A stretch of DNA of 64,000 bases from JAGVSZ01 sp963747775 (GCA_963747775.1 CAVVGT010000016.1:248001-312000), one strand, 5' to 3'; positions 43,146-52,509 are shown, counted from the first letter of the stretch. A program made the numbers and translations. Notes: generated by a model from the sequence alone, not told the origin.

Positions 43146-45681
43146 ATGGCCATGGAAGTAGCGTTGCCCGGGCAGGTTGCTGCGCAGGCCCCGCACAGGG
43201 TGGTTCAGCAGGGAAAGATCACCGCTTTCCACTTCCTCGTCGTGCTCGCTCAGCTCGGTCTGCTCACGCTCGTGCTGCGGCAATTCCAGATCGAAAGTGG
43301 TGCCTTTCTCCGCCTGTCGCTGCTCGCCTTCGCGGGTTTCGCGGTCCACGCCTTTCTGCCGCTCCGCTACCGGCAGCCCTTCTTCCTCGCCCTGTCGCTT
43401 GCAGGCATCGCGCTCATCCTCGGGCTTGCGAACGGGGCAGTGCTCGTCGCGATCGGCCTCGTCCTGATCGGCATCTGTCATCTGCCGCTCGCTTTCTCCA
43501 CGCGGATCGCGGTCCTGCTGACAGTTGTCGCCGTGCTGATCGCACAACGAGCCCAATGGATGTCCGCGCCGTGGTCCGAGGCGATCTGGCCGATCCTCGG
43601 CTCCATGTTCATGTTCCGGCTGATCGTCTATCTCTACGATCTGCGCCACGAGACCGCACCGGCATCCCCCGTGCGAACGCTCTCGTACTTCTTCATGCTG
43701 CCCAACGCCTGCTTCCCGCTCTTCCCCGTCGTCGACTACAAGAGCTTTGGCAGGAACTACTTCGACGACGACGCATACCGGATCTACCAGATCGGTATGG
43801 ACTGGATGGTGCGCGGGGTCATTCACCTCATCCTCTACCGTGTCGTCTACTACTACTTCACGCTCGCACCGTGCGGAGGTTCACGGCCCGGGCGATCTCG
43901 CGCAATACATGATCTCGAACTTCCTGCTGTACCTGCGGGTCTCGGGCCAGTTCCACCTGATCGTGGGCATGCTGTACCTGTTCGGCTTCCGGTTGCCGGA
44001 AACGCACCACAAGTACTTCCTCGCGTCGAGCATCTCGGACTTCTGGCGACGGATCAACATCTACTGGAAGGACTTCATGCTCAAGGTGTTCTACTACCCG
44101 GCGTACTTCAAGCTGCGCCGGTACGGGAACACCGTGGCGCTGGTGCTTGCGACCCTGTTCGTCTTCCTAATGACGTGGTTCCTACACGCCTACCAATGGT
44201 TCTGGCTGCGAGGCACCATCCTCTTCGTCTGGCAGGACATCCTCTTCTGGACGATCCTCGGGATGCTGGTGGTGGTCAACTCGCTCTGGCAGGCGAAGCA
44301 CGGCCGGGAGCGGAAGCTCGGGAAAGCCGCCTGGACCTGGAGGAGCCTCTCCATCCTGACGCTGAAGACCGTCGGCACCTTCTGCTTCATCTGTATCCTG
44401 TGGTCGTTCTGGACGACCGAGTCCATCGCGGACTGGGTCTCGCTCTGGACCGCCGTACGTGAGAAGCTCACGGCCGAACTCGGCCCTCCGTCGGTTGCGT
44501 TGGCGGCCGTGCTCATCGCCGCCGGAACGACCGGTGGGGGAGGCGGATCGAAGCTCAAGCAGCAGAAGCCCGCTACGTGGCGCTCTGCGCTCGCGACGAC
44601 GCTCTCGCTCGGGGTGCTCCTCACCGTCGGCATTGAAGGCATCTATACGCACTTCGGCCCGACCGTCGCAACATTCATCCAGCCGCTGCGGTCCGGGCGG
44701 CTGAGCCGGCTGGACACCACGGCGCTCGAGCGCGGCTATTACGAGCAGCTCCTGCAGGTGAACCGCTTCAACTCCCAGCTCTGGGAGGTGTACTCGAAGC
44801 GGCCGGCGAACTGGCTCGACATCGAGAGCGGACAGCTAAAGCGCCACATTGGGGGATTCGCACAGATGGAGCTGATCCCCTCCTTCGTGGCGTCGACGAA
44901 CTATGGCACGCTCACCATCAACCGCTGGGGGATGCGCGATCAGGAGTACGAGCTCAAGCCCCCGGCCGGCGCATACCGGATCGCGCTCCTCGGCCCGTCG
45001 AACGTGATGGGCTGGGGCGTCGGCGACGGCGAGACCTTCGAGGCGCTGGTGGAAACCCGACTGAATCGCGAACGGGCCGGCGCGCCGTTCGCGAAGTACG
45101 AGATCCTGAACTTCGGCGTCCCGGGCTACAACCCACCGCAGCAGCTCGTAGCGCTCGAGAAAGCCCTGACCTTCAGTCCCGATGCGGTGATTTACGTCGC
45201 GACCGGACGCGAGATTTCGCGGGCCGCGGCTTATCTCGTGGAAGTCGTGCAAAAGCGCATCGACATCCCGTATCCCGCCCTCAAGGAAGCGGTGTCGAAG
45301 GCCGGCCTCGAAGCGGACATGGATCGAGCGACCGCGCGGCGACGGCTCGAGCCGTTCCGGCGCGACATCCTCTCCGCCGTCTACGGACGAATCGCCGAGG
45401 AGTCGCGCGCCCGCGGCATCGTGCCGGTGTGGATCTTCCTGCCCCAGGTTCGGGAGGGCACCTGGCAGGAAGAGACGCCCGAGACCGTGCGGCTTGCCGA
45501 AGCCGCCGGCTTTATCGTCGTGAACCTCTCCGACGTGTACAAGGGCGAGGACCTCGCCACGATCCGCCTGGCCGAATGGGACGAGCACCCGAACGCGCGT
45601 GCACATCGACTAATCGCTGCGCGAATCTACGAGGCGCTCCAGGAGAAGCGCGACGCCATATTCAGGACCGCGAAGCGTTAG
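43146..45681 (+). pseudogene. MBOAT-SGNH acyltransferase/esterase fusion, one frameshift
   Basis: A polytopic membrane O-acyltransferase joined to an SGNH/DltD-like domain, about 844 residues once a single extra base is removed. The first frame reads to YYYFTLAP and then fails; from 43873 the next frame continues with AEVHGPGDLAQYM. Dropping T43872 joins them without a gap. MBOAT features: ISDFWRRINIYWKDFMLKVFYYP and WFLHAYQWFW with the conserved His (about residue 347). The SGNH part has LLGPSNVMGWGVGDGETF (Ser about 618) and WDEHPNARAH (Asp812, His814). It precedes ACP, adenylation and dehydrogenase genes and likely performs the membrane transfer. Sequence error or recent inactivation are both possible. 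Confidence 0.8.
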
Positions 45682-45778
45682 AGTGTTAGCACTGCACGAG
45701 CAAGCTTCGACGAATATGACGCCGACTGGATGCCGGCTTTCGCCGACATGGCGGAATCGAGATACAGGAGCCGACAAC

Positions 45779-46051
45779 ATGACCGACGCCATCAAGGGAC
45801 CGATCAAGGACTTCATCATGAGCGAGTTCCTGCCCGGCGAGGACCCGAACGAGCTCACGGACAGCACACCGCTCATCTCGGGCGGCATCCTGGATTCGAT
45901 CGCGACGCTGAAGCTCGTGATGTTCATGGAGGAGCGTTTCGGCGTCACTTTCGAGGCGCACGAGGTCAACCGCGAGCTCCTGGACACGCTCGCCGACATC
46001 GCGCGCCTGATCGCTTCAAAGAACCCGAAGCTTCGCCATGAAAGCGCCTGA
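45779..46051 (+). CDS. Acyl/peptidyl carrier protein (DltC-like role)
   Basis: A 90-residue carrier protein. GGILDSIATLKLVMFMEERFGV holds the phosphopantetheine Ser40 in the DSxxTL motif. The ATG at 45779 is preceded by ACAGGAG; longer frames upstream are not supported. It lies 97 bp after the MBOAT-SGNH gene and overlaps the adenylation gene by 14 nt. It should carry the activated amino acid as a thioester between the adenylation enzyme, the flavoprotein and the membrane transferase. Confidence 0.88.
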   Translation: MTDAIKGPIKDFIMSEFLPGEDPNELTDSTPLISGGILDSIATLKLVMFMEERFGVTFEAHEVNRELLDTLADIARLIASKNPKLRHESA

Positions 46052-47606
46052 CGCACTGCACGAGCACTTCGTCGACGCCGCTCGCCGCTTCCCTGAACGC
46101 GTCGCGGTCGTCGAGCCGGGCTGCGGCACGATCACCTACCGCGAGCTGGCGACGCTTTCCGATCGCCTCCGGGACCGGCTTTGCGCGGTCGGAGTGCGTC
46201 CCGGCGACCGCGTCGGGATCTACATGCGGAAGTCCATCGACGCCGTCGTAGCCATCTACGGCATCCTGAAGGCCGGCGCCGCGTACGTGCCGGTCGACCC
46301 CGGCGCGCCGCCGGCGCGCAACGCCTACATCCTGCAGAACTGCGCGGTCAAGGCAGTCGTCATGGAGAGCCGCTTCGATGCGAAGCTCCGGCCGGAGCTG
46401 GAGCAGTTGGGACCTAACCCGGCGCTGATCCTGACCGCTGAGGCCGGTGCGGGAGCTGCCCTGCGGCAAGCGCTCGATGAGGCGGATGCGAAAGAAGCGG
46501 TGCCGGCAGGCGCAACGTTCACGCCGCGTAGCGCCGACCTCGCGTACATCCTCTACACCTCGGGCTCCACCGGCAAGCCGAAGGGTGTGATGCTCTCGCA
46601 CGAGAATGGTGTGAGCTACGTCGACTGGTGCACCGAAGTATTCGAGCCGCACGAGAACGACCGCTTTTCCTCGCACGCGCCGTTCCACTTCGACCTGTCG
46701 ATCCTCGACATCCACGTCCCGCTGAAGCACGGCGCTACGCTTGTCTTGATCGGAGAGGACGTGGGCAAGGACCCGGAGCGCCTCGCCGCGCTGATCGCGG
46801 AGCAGCGGATCTCGGTCTGGTACTCGGCGCCATCGATCCTCGGTTTGCTCGCGCAGTTCGGGAAGCTCGACGGCTACGACTATTCCGCTCTGCGCCTGGT
46901 GCTCTTCGCCGGCGAGGTCTTTGCGGTGAAGCATCTGCGGTCCCTCTGCACGCAGCTGCCGAAGCCGCGGTACTTCAACCTCTACGGCCCGACCGAGACG
47001 AACGTCTGCACGTTTTACGAAGTCGCGCTCCCCGTTCCCGGGGACCGGCTCATCCCGTACCCGATCGGCAAGACCTGCTCGCACCTGCGCTGCAAGGTGG
47101 TCGACCCGGACGGGCGCGAGGTGCGCACGGGCGACGAGGGCGAGCTGTGCGTGGCCGGCCGCGGCGTGATGCAGGGCTACTGGGCGCTGCCGGAGCAGAC
47201 CGCGCGGGCGTTCCTCACCGACGACGCGGGTAGCCGCTGGTACAAGACAGGTGACATCGTCACCGAGGCGCTCGACGGCAACTACACGTACCTCGGGCGG
47301 CGCGACCGGATGGTCAAGCGCCGCGGCTACCGCGTCGAGCTCGGCGAGATCGAGTCCGCCCTGTACCGCCACCCGGCGATCAAGGAGGCGGCGGTCGTGG
47401 CCAAGCCGGACGAGGAGTTCGGCGTGCGGCTCACCGCGTTCCTCAGCTGCCGCGACACGAAGCACCCGTCGCTCATCGAGATGAAGCGCTTCTGCACCGA
47501 GCACCTGCCGCTGTATATGATCCCCGACGTCTTCTCCTGGCACGAGGCGCTGCCGAAGACCTCGACCGACAAGACCGACTACCAGCGGCTGAAGGAACTG
47601 GCCTGA
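46038..47606 (+). CDS. Stand-alone amino acid adenylation enzyme (DltA-like)
   Basis: A 522-residue AMP-forming ligase with the NRPS core motifs in order: A3 ILYTSGSTGKPKGV (171-184), A4 PFHFDLSILDIH (Asp219, which in NRPS enzymes binds the substrate amino group), A5 NLYGPTET (314-321), A7 WYKTGD (401-406), A8 GRRDRMVKRRGYRVELGEIE (420-439) and A10 LPKTSTDKTDY with Lys512. The conserved Asp219 argues for an amino acid rather than a fatty or aryl acid. It loads the neighbouring carrier protein. DltA and the prolyl-activating PltF/PigI enzymes are the closest roles. It overlaps the next gene by 1 nt. Confidence 0.9.
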   Translation: MKAPDALHEHFVDAARRFPERVAVVEPGCGTITYRELATLSDRLRDRLCAVGVRPGDRVGIYMRKSIDAVVAIYGILKAGAAYVPVDPGAPPARNAYILQNCAVKAVVMESRFDAKLRPELEQLGPNPALILTAEAGAGAALRQALDEADAKEAVPAGATFTPRSADLAYILYTSGSTGKPKGVMLSHENGVSYVDWCTEVFEPHENDRFSSHAPFHFDLSILDIHVPLKHGATLVLIGEDVGKDPERLAALIAEQRISVWYSAPSILGLLAQFGKLDGYDYSALRLVLFAGEVFAVKHLRSLCTQLPKPRYFNLYGPTETNVCTFYEVALPVPGDRLIPYPIGKTCSHLRCKVVDPDGREVRTGDEGELCVAGRGVMQGYWALPEQTARAFLTDDAGSRWYKTGDIVTEALDGNYTYLGRRDRMVKRRGYRVELGEIESALYRHPAIKEAAVVAKPDEEFGVRLTAFLSCRDTKHPSLIEMKRFCTEHLPLYMIPDVFSWHEALPKTSTDKTDYQRLKELA

Positions 47607-48754
47607 TGGATTTCGCACCCAGCGACGAGCAGAAGATCCTGCGCGACAACATCGTCCGGTTCGCGCGCGAGGTGCTGAACCCGGGCGTCGCCGAGCGCGA
47701 CCGCGAGCAAACATTCTCGCGCGAACTCTGGCGCAAGTGCGGCGAGATCGGCATCCAGGGCCTGCCGGTGCCCGAGCAGTACGGCGGGAGCGGGTCTGAC
47801 CCCCTGACCTGCGCCATCGGCCTGGAGGCGCTGGGGTACGGTTGCAAGGACGGGGGCCTGGTCTTCTCCCTGTGCGCTCACCTGCTCTCCTGCGTGGTGC
47901 CGCTGTGGCAGCACGGCAACGAGGCGCAGAAGCGGCGCTATCTACCTGGCCTGTGCGACGGCACGCTGATCGGGGTGCACGCGATGACCGAGCCAGGCTC
48001 GGGCTCGGACGCATTCGCGCTGCGCACTCGCGCCGAGCCCGACGGGTCGGGCTTCCGGCTCAATGGCACGAAGACCTTCATCTCGAATGGCCCGGTCGCG
48101 GACCTTGTGATCGTGTTCGCCATGACCGATCCGAAAAAGGGTTATCACGGCGGCGTGACGGCGTTCCTGGTGGAGAGCAGTGCGCGCGGCTTCGCCGCCG
48201 GCGCGAAGTTCGAGAAGATGGGGCTGCGCACCTCGCCGATCGGTGAGCTCGTATTTACCGATCTCTACGTCCCGCCCGAGGCGGTGCTCTCCGGCGTCGG
48301 GGCCGGGTCCGCCGTGTTCACCTCGGCCATGGACTGGGAGCGGATCTGCCTGTTCGCGAGCCACGTGGGCGCGATGGAGCGCCTGCTCGAGACTTCAATC
48401 GCCTACGCGCGCACGCGTAGCCAGTTCGGGCAGCTGATCGGCAAGTTCCAGGCGGTGTCGCACCGCATCGCCGACATGAAGGTGCAGCTCGAAGCCGCGC
48501 GGCTGCTGACCTATCGCGCCGCCTGGCGTCTCGAGCACGCACGGAGCGCTTCGCTGGATGCCGCGATGACGAAGCTGTTCGTCAGCGAGTCGCTCCTCCA
48601 GGCGGCCCTAGGCACCGTGCAGATCCACGGTGGCTACGGCTTCATGGCGGAGTACGAGGTCGAGCGGGCGCTGCGCGACGCGGTGGGCAGCACCCTCTAC
48701 TCGGGCACGAGCGAGATGCAGCGGAACATCATCGCGCGGTGGCTCGGCCTTTGA
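47606..48754 (+). CDS. Acyl-CoA-dehydrogenase-like flavoprotein, probably acting on a carrier-bound amino acid
   Basis: A 382-residue FAD enzyme of the acyl-CoA dehydrogenase fold: AMTEPGSGSDAFAL and LNGTKTFISNGPVADLVIVFA bind flavin and substrate, and GGYGFMAEYEVERALRDAV is the late FAD motif. The MCAD-type Glu near the C-terminus is absent (YSGTSEMQR, Ser366). Instead, Glu245 in AMDWERICLF matches the base position of isovaleryl-CoA dehydrogenase and its relatives. Its gene is joined to adenylation and carrier genes, as in PltE/PigA systems that oxidise prolyl carriers to pyrrole. Oxidation of a carrier-bound amino acid is inferred. Confidence 0.88.
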   Translation: MDFAPSDEQKILRDNIVRFAREVLNPGVAERDREQTFSRELWRKCGEIGIQGLPVPEQYGGSGSDPLTCAIGLEALGYGCKDGGLVFSLCAHLLSCVVPLWQHGNEAQKRRYLPGLCDGTLIGVHAMTEPGSGSDAFALRTRAEPDGSGFRLNGTKTFISNGPVADLVIVFAMTDPKKGYHGGVTAFLVESSARGFAAGAKFEKMGLRTSPIGELVFTDLYVPPEAVLSGVGAGSAVFTSAMDWERICLFASHVGAMERLLETSIAYARTRSQFGQLIGKFQAVSHRIADMKVQLEAARLLTYRAAWRLEHARSASLDAAMTKLFVSESLLQAALGTVQIHGGYGFMAEYEVERALRDAVGSTLYSGTSEMQRNIIARWLGL

Positions 48755-50093
48755 GGAGCGCGTTCGGCCCGGACTGCCCGGTGAGAAAAGCGGGCTTGCG
48801 GGCGAGCTGCAGCGGCCAGACGGGCCGCGAGGCGCCCGAGGCGTATGCGCCAACGTCGCCGCCGGCACGCGGCCGCCCGTCGAAATCGAGCCCACTGTCC
48901 GGAAGATCGGCGACATCGAGCGCCGGCACGGGGGCCTTGCCGGTGCCTGGCCGCCACGAGAGGTCCAACCCGGCGCCCGGCGCACCGCCGGGCGCCGCGA
49001 GGTAACGCAGGGCCGACTCTTGCGATCCGACCACGTTGCCGCCGTCGTCGCGGCCAGCTAGCGGGTGCGAGGCGAAGATCGCGTTGCCCGCCACGAACTG
49101 CCTGAACGCATCGTCGGCACCCTGAAAATGCACGCCCGAGTCTCGCGCGACGATCGTGTTGTGGAAGATCCGGATGCGCTTGGGTCGGTCGTTGTGCGGC
49201 TGGATTGCGATCGCGCTCCCCGCCGTGTTCACGAGCACGTTGTCGTAGAACGCCACGTTGCCTTCCCCCTGGAACAGGGCTTCGGTCGAGTTCTGATAGA
49301 AGAAGTTCCCGTAGATCGCATACTCGTCGTCCGCGCCCGGCCCGCGCGGCGGGAAATGCCCGACGAGCAGGTTGGGGCGCGCGAACTTGCGGCCGGCTGC
49401 GTCGTTCGCCTTGCTGAACACGTTGTGCCGGATGACGGTCCGCGTTGGGCCAGCGGGCATGCCGATGGACGACGGCCTTTCCTTCTGGTGCTTGATCTGG
49501 AGGTTGTAGCCGATCGTGTCGACGATGACGTTGTGCTCGATTAGCCCGCCGACGAACGGCACGTCGCCGTCGGAGCCGCCGAGGTACATCCCGGTCCCCG
49601 CGCCGACGATCACGTTGCCGCGGATGATCCAGCCCCAGACGGGGCACTGGGTCGAGATGGCGACGTTCTGCTGATCGTGCCCGTAGCCGACGAGGGCGAG
49701 ATTCTCGACAGTGATGTGATGCGCGAACCGCGAGTTCGCCTCCGCCCGCACGCCGTCGACTGGCAGGCCGCGGCCTTCGAGCCGCAGGTTGCGGATCGCG
49801 ACGTGGCTCGAGTCGCGGATGCTTACCGTGTTCGCGCCAGGCACGGCTACCAGGACGGCCGGCTCGCCGTTGGCCGGGCCCGTGATCACGATCGGGCGCC
49901 CGGGCTCGCCGTGCAGTGCGCGAATCGGTAGCCCGCGCGTGTAGTGACCCGGTGCGAGTCGCAGCGTATCGCCGGGCTTGAGCCCGGGTAGTGCGTGGAG
50001 ATAGTCGGCCGGCGTCACCGAGTACTCGGCGCCAAGCGTGAGCTGCGTCACGAGCAGGCCGACGAGTAGGAACGCGCGACGAAAGGCTTTCAC
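48729..50093 (-). CDS. Secreted right-handed parallel beta-helix protein
   Basis: A 454-residue exported protein (signal peptide cleaved near LGA-EY). The start matches chondroitinase-B/alginate-lyase-like beta-helix proteins (AGDTLRLAPGHYTRGLPI-like segment, then RPIVITGPANGEPAVL). Repeated strand turns follow (SHVAIRNLRLEG, HHITVENLALVGYG, WIIRGNVIVGAG, RIRIFHNTIVARDSG). Such proteins are lyases, epimerases or binding proteins for polysaccharides; I cannot assign catalytic residues. It is convergent with the dehydrogenase gene, overlapping it by 26 nt. A truncated paralogue lies at 57.4-58.2 kb. Confidence 0.82.
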   Translation of the reverse strand: MKAFRRAFLLVGLLVTQLTLGAEYSVTPADYLHALPGLKPGDTLRLAPGHYTRGLPIRALHGEPGRPIVITGPANGEPAVLVAVPGANTVSIRDSSHVAIRNLRLEGRGLPVDGVRAEANSRFAHHITVENLALVGYGHDQQNVAISTQCPVWGWIIRGNVIVGAGTGMYLGGSDGDVPFVGGLIEHNVIVDTIGYNLQIKHQKERPSSIGMPAGPTRTVIRHNVFSKANDAAGRKFARPNLLVGHFPPRGPGADDEYAIYGNFFYQNSTEALFQGEGNVAFYDNVLVNTAGSAIAIQPHNDRPKRIRIFHNTIVARDSGVHFQGADDAFRQFVAGNAIFASHPLAGRDDGGNVVGSQESALRYLAAPGGAPGAGLDLSWRPGTGKAPVPALDVADLPDSGLDFDGRPRAGGDVGAYASGASRPVWPLQLARKPAFLTGQSGPNALLKGRATAR

Positions 50094-50217
50094 GTGTTCA
50101 CGCAGGGCGCATGCTGCCTAGCGAATGTCGCCCCGGACATTTCGGCGGTGTGGGAAATGAACGCGGCATTTGTAGCGCCGTCCCGTCGCGCGGTTCGCGC
50201 TTCCCGAGTGGTCGATT
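50094..50217. other. Leader of the beta-helix gene
   Basis: Upstream flank of the beta-helix gene and downstream flank of the VanZ-like remnant. I see no gene or strong motif in it. Confidence 0.4.
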
Positions 50218-50526
50218 TCAAGCGCAGCGAGATCGTCGTCGCACGTCTGACGAACTGGAGCGCGATTTCACGGAAGGATTATAGCTACCGTCAAGTGCGC
50301 CGCGACCCGTCGGTGAGCAGCTGACAAGCGCCGACCGCTCGGTAGAACCCCCGCAGGCGAGGGAAACAAAGGCTCGGCTCGCGTGACGCAGTTCGGTCAC
50401 AGCAAGTTCAGCTTCGCTCGGGGTGAAGTTGAGCAGGACGAGGCTCCCGTAGATCACGAACGCGAGGTACGCCACCGCGCACGCGGCGAGCAGCCCTCGG
50501 TAGCGCCGATCATCTGCAACCGTCAT
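50218..50526 (-). pseudogene. Remnant of a VanZ-like membrane protein
   Basis: The frame begins with MTVADDRRYRGLLAAC and a membrane helix AVAYLAFVIYGSLVLLNFTP, the N-terminus of VanZ-like proteins common in exosortase-linked polysaccharide loci. After about 50 residues the sequence turns into a low-complexity Ser/Arg frame with no further helices. The rest of a VanZ domain (three more helices) is missing, so this is probably a 3'-truncated leftover. It is head-to-head with the FemAB/GNAT-like gene. Confidence 0.45.
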
Positions 50527-50729
50527 TTCAGAGTCTATCCTTCACGGCGGTCGTTTTTCACATCGCGAAGACCGCGCCGGGACGAATGATTACGATCGCA
50601 GAGGGCATGGGTGCTATCTTTGCACTCTGCAAGGCACGACGGGGCACGCTCTGCAATGAACGACCACCCCGCTTTGGCAGCGCTTGTGTGGGTAACGCGC
50701 CGGCAGCGCTTAGACCGGGAGTGGACCAG

Positions 50730-51788
50730 GTGATCGTAGCATTCGACGCCGCGCTCGACGCCCCGCCGGCGCAATGGGACGCGACGGTGGAAGCGCTCGA
50801 CGGAACGGTCTTCCATAGCTCCCATTGGGCGGAGCTTCAGCGCCAGGTTCAGGGTGTCCGCCCCGTCTTCATTCTCGGGAAGGACGCCGCCGGGCAGCCG
50901 GTGGGCGCCGCCCTGGGGCTTTATCGTCAGTCGTCGCGCCCGGTGCTCAGCCGGATTCTGCGCAGTCTCGAGCTTCCATCCTATCCCGTCGCGTTACGCG
51001 CTGACCCGGCGCTCCTCGAGGCGCTCCTCGACGAGTGCGAGCGCTTCGCCCGGCAGCTCGGCTGTGCGCGCATTTCCATCGGCTCGAACTTCTCGGGCGC
51101 GAGCAAGCTCGCGCTGGCGTCGCGCGGCTACGCGACGTCCGACCGCGTGGAGTTCGAGGTGGACCTTGCTGCCGAGACCGACGCTCTGTGGCAAGCGATC
51201 AAGAAGGATCAGCGCGATCGCATCCGCAAGCTGACGCAGGCCGGCGTCGAGTTCGAGTGGACTGCGCGTGCCGATGCGATCGATGCGCTCAGCGCTGTGC
51301 GGGAGTCCGCGCTCGACCGTCGTCTCGAGCGCGAGCAGGGCTTCGACCTGCCCTCCGACCCGGAGTACTACCGGCGGCTTCATAGCGCGCTCCTCGCGCC
51401 GGGGGCCGCCCGCCTGCTGGTGGCGAAGCAGGGCGTCGCCGTCATCGCCGCCATTCTGTACGCGACGTTCGCGCGCAAGGCCTACTCGGTCTTCAGCGGC
51501 AGCACGGAGGCCGGATACAAGCTGGGTGCGCAAACCGGTCTCTACTGGTATGCGGTCAACACCTTCAAGACCGAGGGATACCGCGTGCTCAACCGCGGCG
51601 GCGTTCCGGCGGCGGCGGCCGATGAGAGCCATCCGTTGCACGGTATCTACCGCTTCAAGCACCGTTTGGGAACGACGCCCGTTCTTTGTCGATCAGGAGG
51701 CAAAGTCTTGAGCCCCTTCAAGCACGCCGTCGCGCGATTGCGCAGCACGGTGGTGCGCTGGAGGCAGCCGTCGACGACCTCGGCGTAA
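50730..51788 (+). CDS. FemAB-like / GNAT-fold transferase
   Basis: About 352 residues of the FemAB/GNAT superfamily. VFHSSHWAELQRQVQGVRPVFILG near the start, IKKDQRDRIRKLTQAGVEFEW in the middle, and AYSVFSGSTEAGYKLGAQTGLYWYAVNTFKTEGYRVLNRGG towards the end are the acceptor and cofactor regions of this group. FemAB-type proteins attach amino acids from aminoacyl-tRNA or acyl groups to cell-wall or polysaccharide sugars. The frame is open to ATG 50586, but that stretch is unlike coding sequence; the GTG at 50730 has GGGAG 8 nt upstream. Precise substrate unknown. Confidence 0.75.
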   Translation: MIVAFDAALDAPPAQWDATVEALDGTVFHSSHWAELQRQVQGVRPVFILGKDAAGQPVGAALGLYRQSSRPVLSRILRSLELPSYPVALRADPALLEALLDECERFARQLGCARISIGSNFSGASKLALASRGYATSDRVEFEVDLAAETDALWQAIKKDQRDRIRKLTQAGVEFEWTARADAIDALSAVRESALDRRLEREQGFDLPSDPEYYRRLHSALLAPGAARLLVAKQGVAVIAAILYATFARKAYSVFSGSTEAGYKLGAQTGLYWYAVNTFKTEGYRVLNRGGVPAAAADESHPLHGIYRFKHRLGTTPVLCRSGGKVLSPFKHAVARLRSTVVRWRQPSTTSA

Positions 51789-51855
51789 ATGGGCCAGTAG
51801 CGCGCGCACGAGGCTCGCAGCGGCTGCGCACGCCGCAACTCGCGTCATCTGCGAC

Positions 51856-52509
51856 TTAGACGGGGCGGCCGCGGTACCCTGCGATCTCCGACTTGATGAC
51901 CCGCGCCGGATTGCCGACGACCATCGTGTTTGCCGCGACAGACCGGGTCACGACGGCGCCGGCGCCGACGACCGCGTTGTCGCCGACTTCGACTTCGGGC
52001 AGCACCACCGCACCAGCCCCCACAAAGGCCCCACGTCCGACACGGGCTGCTCCGGCGATGACCGCGCCGGGCCCGATCGTCGCGTATTGCTCGATGGCGA
52101 CATGATGGCCGACGTTGGCGCCGCGGTTGATGACGACGAGATTGCCGATCGTGCCACCGCCGCCGATGACGCACCCGGCGTTCACGTACACGCCTTCGCC
52201 GACGTGGGTGGATCGCGCCAGCGGGGATGTCGGATCCACGATCGTTGCCAAGCGTGTGAAGCCGAGCTGGAACGCCTCTTCGAGCGCAAGCTTGCGATTC
52301 GCCGGAGTCATCATCACCACGGCCACTGAGTGAGCGAGGTCGGCCTTGGTGAGGTCCGCGGGGGTCAACAGCCGTAGCGCGTCGCTCACATAGACCGGGC
52401 CGTCCACGTTGCGCACGGCGGCGACCACCTCGATACCGCTACGGTGGCAGCTTTCCTCGACGTCGACCATCAAGGCCGACCCGACACCGAAGAGGACGAT
52501 CTGTCTCAC
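51856..52509 (-). CDS. NeuD/PglD-like sugar O- or N-acetyltransferase
   Basis: About 217 residues: an N-terminal Rossmann-like part (RQIVLFGVGSALMVDVEESCHRSG) and a left-handed beta-helix of hexapeptide repeats (GEGVYVNAGCVIGGGGTIGNLVVINRGANVGHH, with the likely catalytic His in VGHHVAIEQY). The ending AANTMVVGNPARVIK is usual for the family. It acetylates an amino sugar from acetyl-CoA. The GTG at 52509 is preferred; an in-frame ATG at 52566 would add 19 unconserved residues. It is divergent from the FdtA-like gene and could finish a 3-acetamido-sugar. Confidence 0.82.
   Translation of the reverse strand: MRQIVLFGVGSALMVDVEESCHRSGIEVVAAVRNVDGPVYVSDALRLLTPADLTKADLAHSVAVVMMTPANRKLALEEAFQLGFTRLATIVDPTSPLARSTHVGEGVYVNAGCVIGGGGTIGNLVVINRGANVGHHVAIEQYATIGPGAVIAGAARVGRGAFVGAGAVVLPEVEVGDNAVVGAGAVVTRSVAANTMVVGNPARVIKSEIAGYRGRPV

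Noticed and set aside
43860..43882. Programmed ribosomal frameshift in the MBOAT gene
   Set aside because: No slippery heptamer, internal Shine-Dalgarno or clear stimulatory structure is visible at the junction; one extra base explains it.
50586..50729. ATG at 50586 as the start of the FemAB/GNAT-like gene
   Set aside because: The extra 48 residues have no family similarity and poor codon bias; the GTG at 50730 has a well-placed GGGAG.
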